A DNA stretch of 13,305 nt from Rhodoferax sp. (GTDB lineage: Bacteria; Pseudomonadota; Gammaproteobacteria; Burkholderiales; Burkholderiaceae_C). Every line of letters starts with the position of its first letter. The stretch's first letter is position 1. The stretch is taken from NCBI GenBank assembly GCA_021737905.1, contig JAIPDA010000040.1:1-13305 (forward strand), given 5' to 3'. This document shows, piece after piece, positions 12,720 through 13,305 of this stretch. The notes under the pieces were generated by a model, which worked only from the letters and a program-made list of their open reading frames with translations, made no database searches and had not been told where the DNA came from. Position numbers and translations under genes: made by a program.

Positions 12720-13305
12720 TTACAGCGTGAGAATAGTGCAGCCCGTGGTCTTGCGCGCTTCGAGGCAGCGGTGAGCTTCAGCCACTTCGGCCAGAGGAAA
12801 AGTCTGGTCAATGGCGATCTTGACCTTGCCGCTGGTGACCATGCCGAACAAATCATCCGCCATGGCCTGCGTACGCTCGCGCGTAGCGATATGCGTGAAC
12901 AAGGTGGGGCGCGACACATAGAGTGAGCCCTTGGCGGCCAGCAGGCCGAGGTCCAGTGGTTCGACCTTGCCCGAGGCATTGCCGAAGTTGGCGACCAGGC
13001 CAAAGGGCTGCACGCAGTCCAGGGACTTGAGGAAAGTGTCTTTGCCCACCGAGTCGTAAACCACCTTCACGCCCAGGCCGCCGGTGATCTCTTTGACGCG
13101 GGCGACAAAGTCTTCTTTGGCGTAGTTGATGGTGAAGGCGGCGCCGTTTTCTTTGGCCAGCGCGCATTTGGCGTCTGAGCCCGCCGTGCCAATCAATTGC
13201 AGGCCCATGGCGCGCGCCCACTGGCAGGCGATCAGGCCCACACCACCAGCGGCGGCATGAAACAACACAAAGTCACCGGGTTTGAGGCCGCCCTGCGGCT
13301 GCGTG
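12720..13305 (-). CDS. NADPH:quinone oxidoreductase (zeta-crystallin/QorA type), N-terminus outside the window
   Basis: The last 194 residues of a medium-chain dehydrogenase/reductase; the frame runs open through the window edge, so about 130 N-terminal residues are missing compared with E. coli QorA (327). Seen: the Rossmann nucleotide loop LFHAAAGGVGLIACQWARAMG, then TAGSDAKCALAKENGA, the family block VKVVYDSVGKDTFLKSLDC, FGNASG, KGSLYVSRPTLFTHIATRE and the C-terminal TTGCTILTL. This closely parallels QorA, a soluble zinc-free NADPH-dependent one-electron quinone reductase. The visible part has no zinc-binding cysteine cluster, consistent with that group. The GTG at 13268 lies inside the Rossmann fold and is not a start. 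It converges on lspA across the REP-like pair. Confidence 0.93.
   Translation of the reverse strand, partial: TQPQGGLKPGDFVLFHAAAGGVGLIACQWARAMGLQLIGTAGSDAKCALAKENGAAFTINYAKEDFVARVKEITGGLGVKVVYDSVGKDTFLKSLDCVQPFGLVANFGNASGKVEPLDLGLLAAKGSLYVSRPTLFTHIATRERTQAMADDLFGMVTSGKVKIAIDQTFPLAEVAEAHRCLEARKTTGCTILTL

Overview
The window is a GC-rich, densely packed stretch of bacterial chromosome. It most likely comes from a betaproteobacterium of the Burkholderiales, family Comamonadaceae (Polaromonas/Rhodoferax/Acidovorax-like). That placement is inferred from recalled protein style (the RibF, HNH and PurN variants), the ribF-ileS-lspA order and the codon bias; no database search was possible. I see no tRNA, rRNA, CRISPR array, phage gene or insertion sequence.

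Layout from left to right: (1) the 3' two thirds of prfC (peptide chain release factor 3), cut by the window start. (2) Tail to tail with it, 4 nt apart, an Lrp/AsnC-family regulator on the minus strand. (3) Divergent from the regulator, across an AT-rich 105-nt gap with a good Lrp-like dyad, a stand-alone AceE-type (homodimeric) 2-oxoacid dehydrogenase E1. (4) purN on the minus strand, whose end overlaps the E1 gene end by 4 nt. (5) A plus-strand pair of acyl-CoA dehydrogenase subunits resembling the large and small subunits of pimeloyl-CoA dehydrogenase (PimC/PimD). (6) A short 12-bp tandem repeat, then a minus-strand HNH-endonuclease-fold gene. (7) The plus-strand housekeeping cluster ribF-ileS-lspA. 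(8) A pair of inverted REP-like palindromes, then a minus-strand NADPH:quinone oxidoreductase cut by the window end.

Most genes are ordinary housekeeping: translation termination, purine and flavin synthesis, Ile-tRNA charging and lipoprotein maturation. Two modules are accessory catabolism. The regulator/E1 pair has the layout of the mdeR-mdeB part of the Pseudomonas putida methionine catabolic locus, where MdeB is an E1 homologue proposed to act on 2-oxobutyrate. Here it lacks mdeA and any E2/E3 gene, so the enzyme would have to borrow E2/E3 from elsewhere. The dehydrogenase pair looks like an obligate hetero-oligomer, with flavin-site and catalytic motifs divided between the two proteins.

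I did not find a convincing undescribed system. The best leads are the Lrp-E1 module, the split acyl-CoA dehydrogenase with a Gly-rich insert, the non-canonical riboflavin kinase motif in RibF, and the small repeats.
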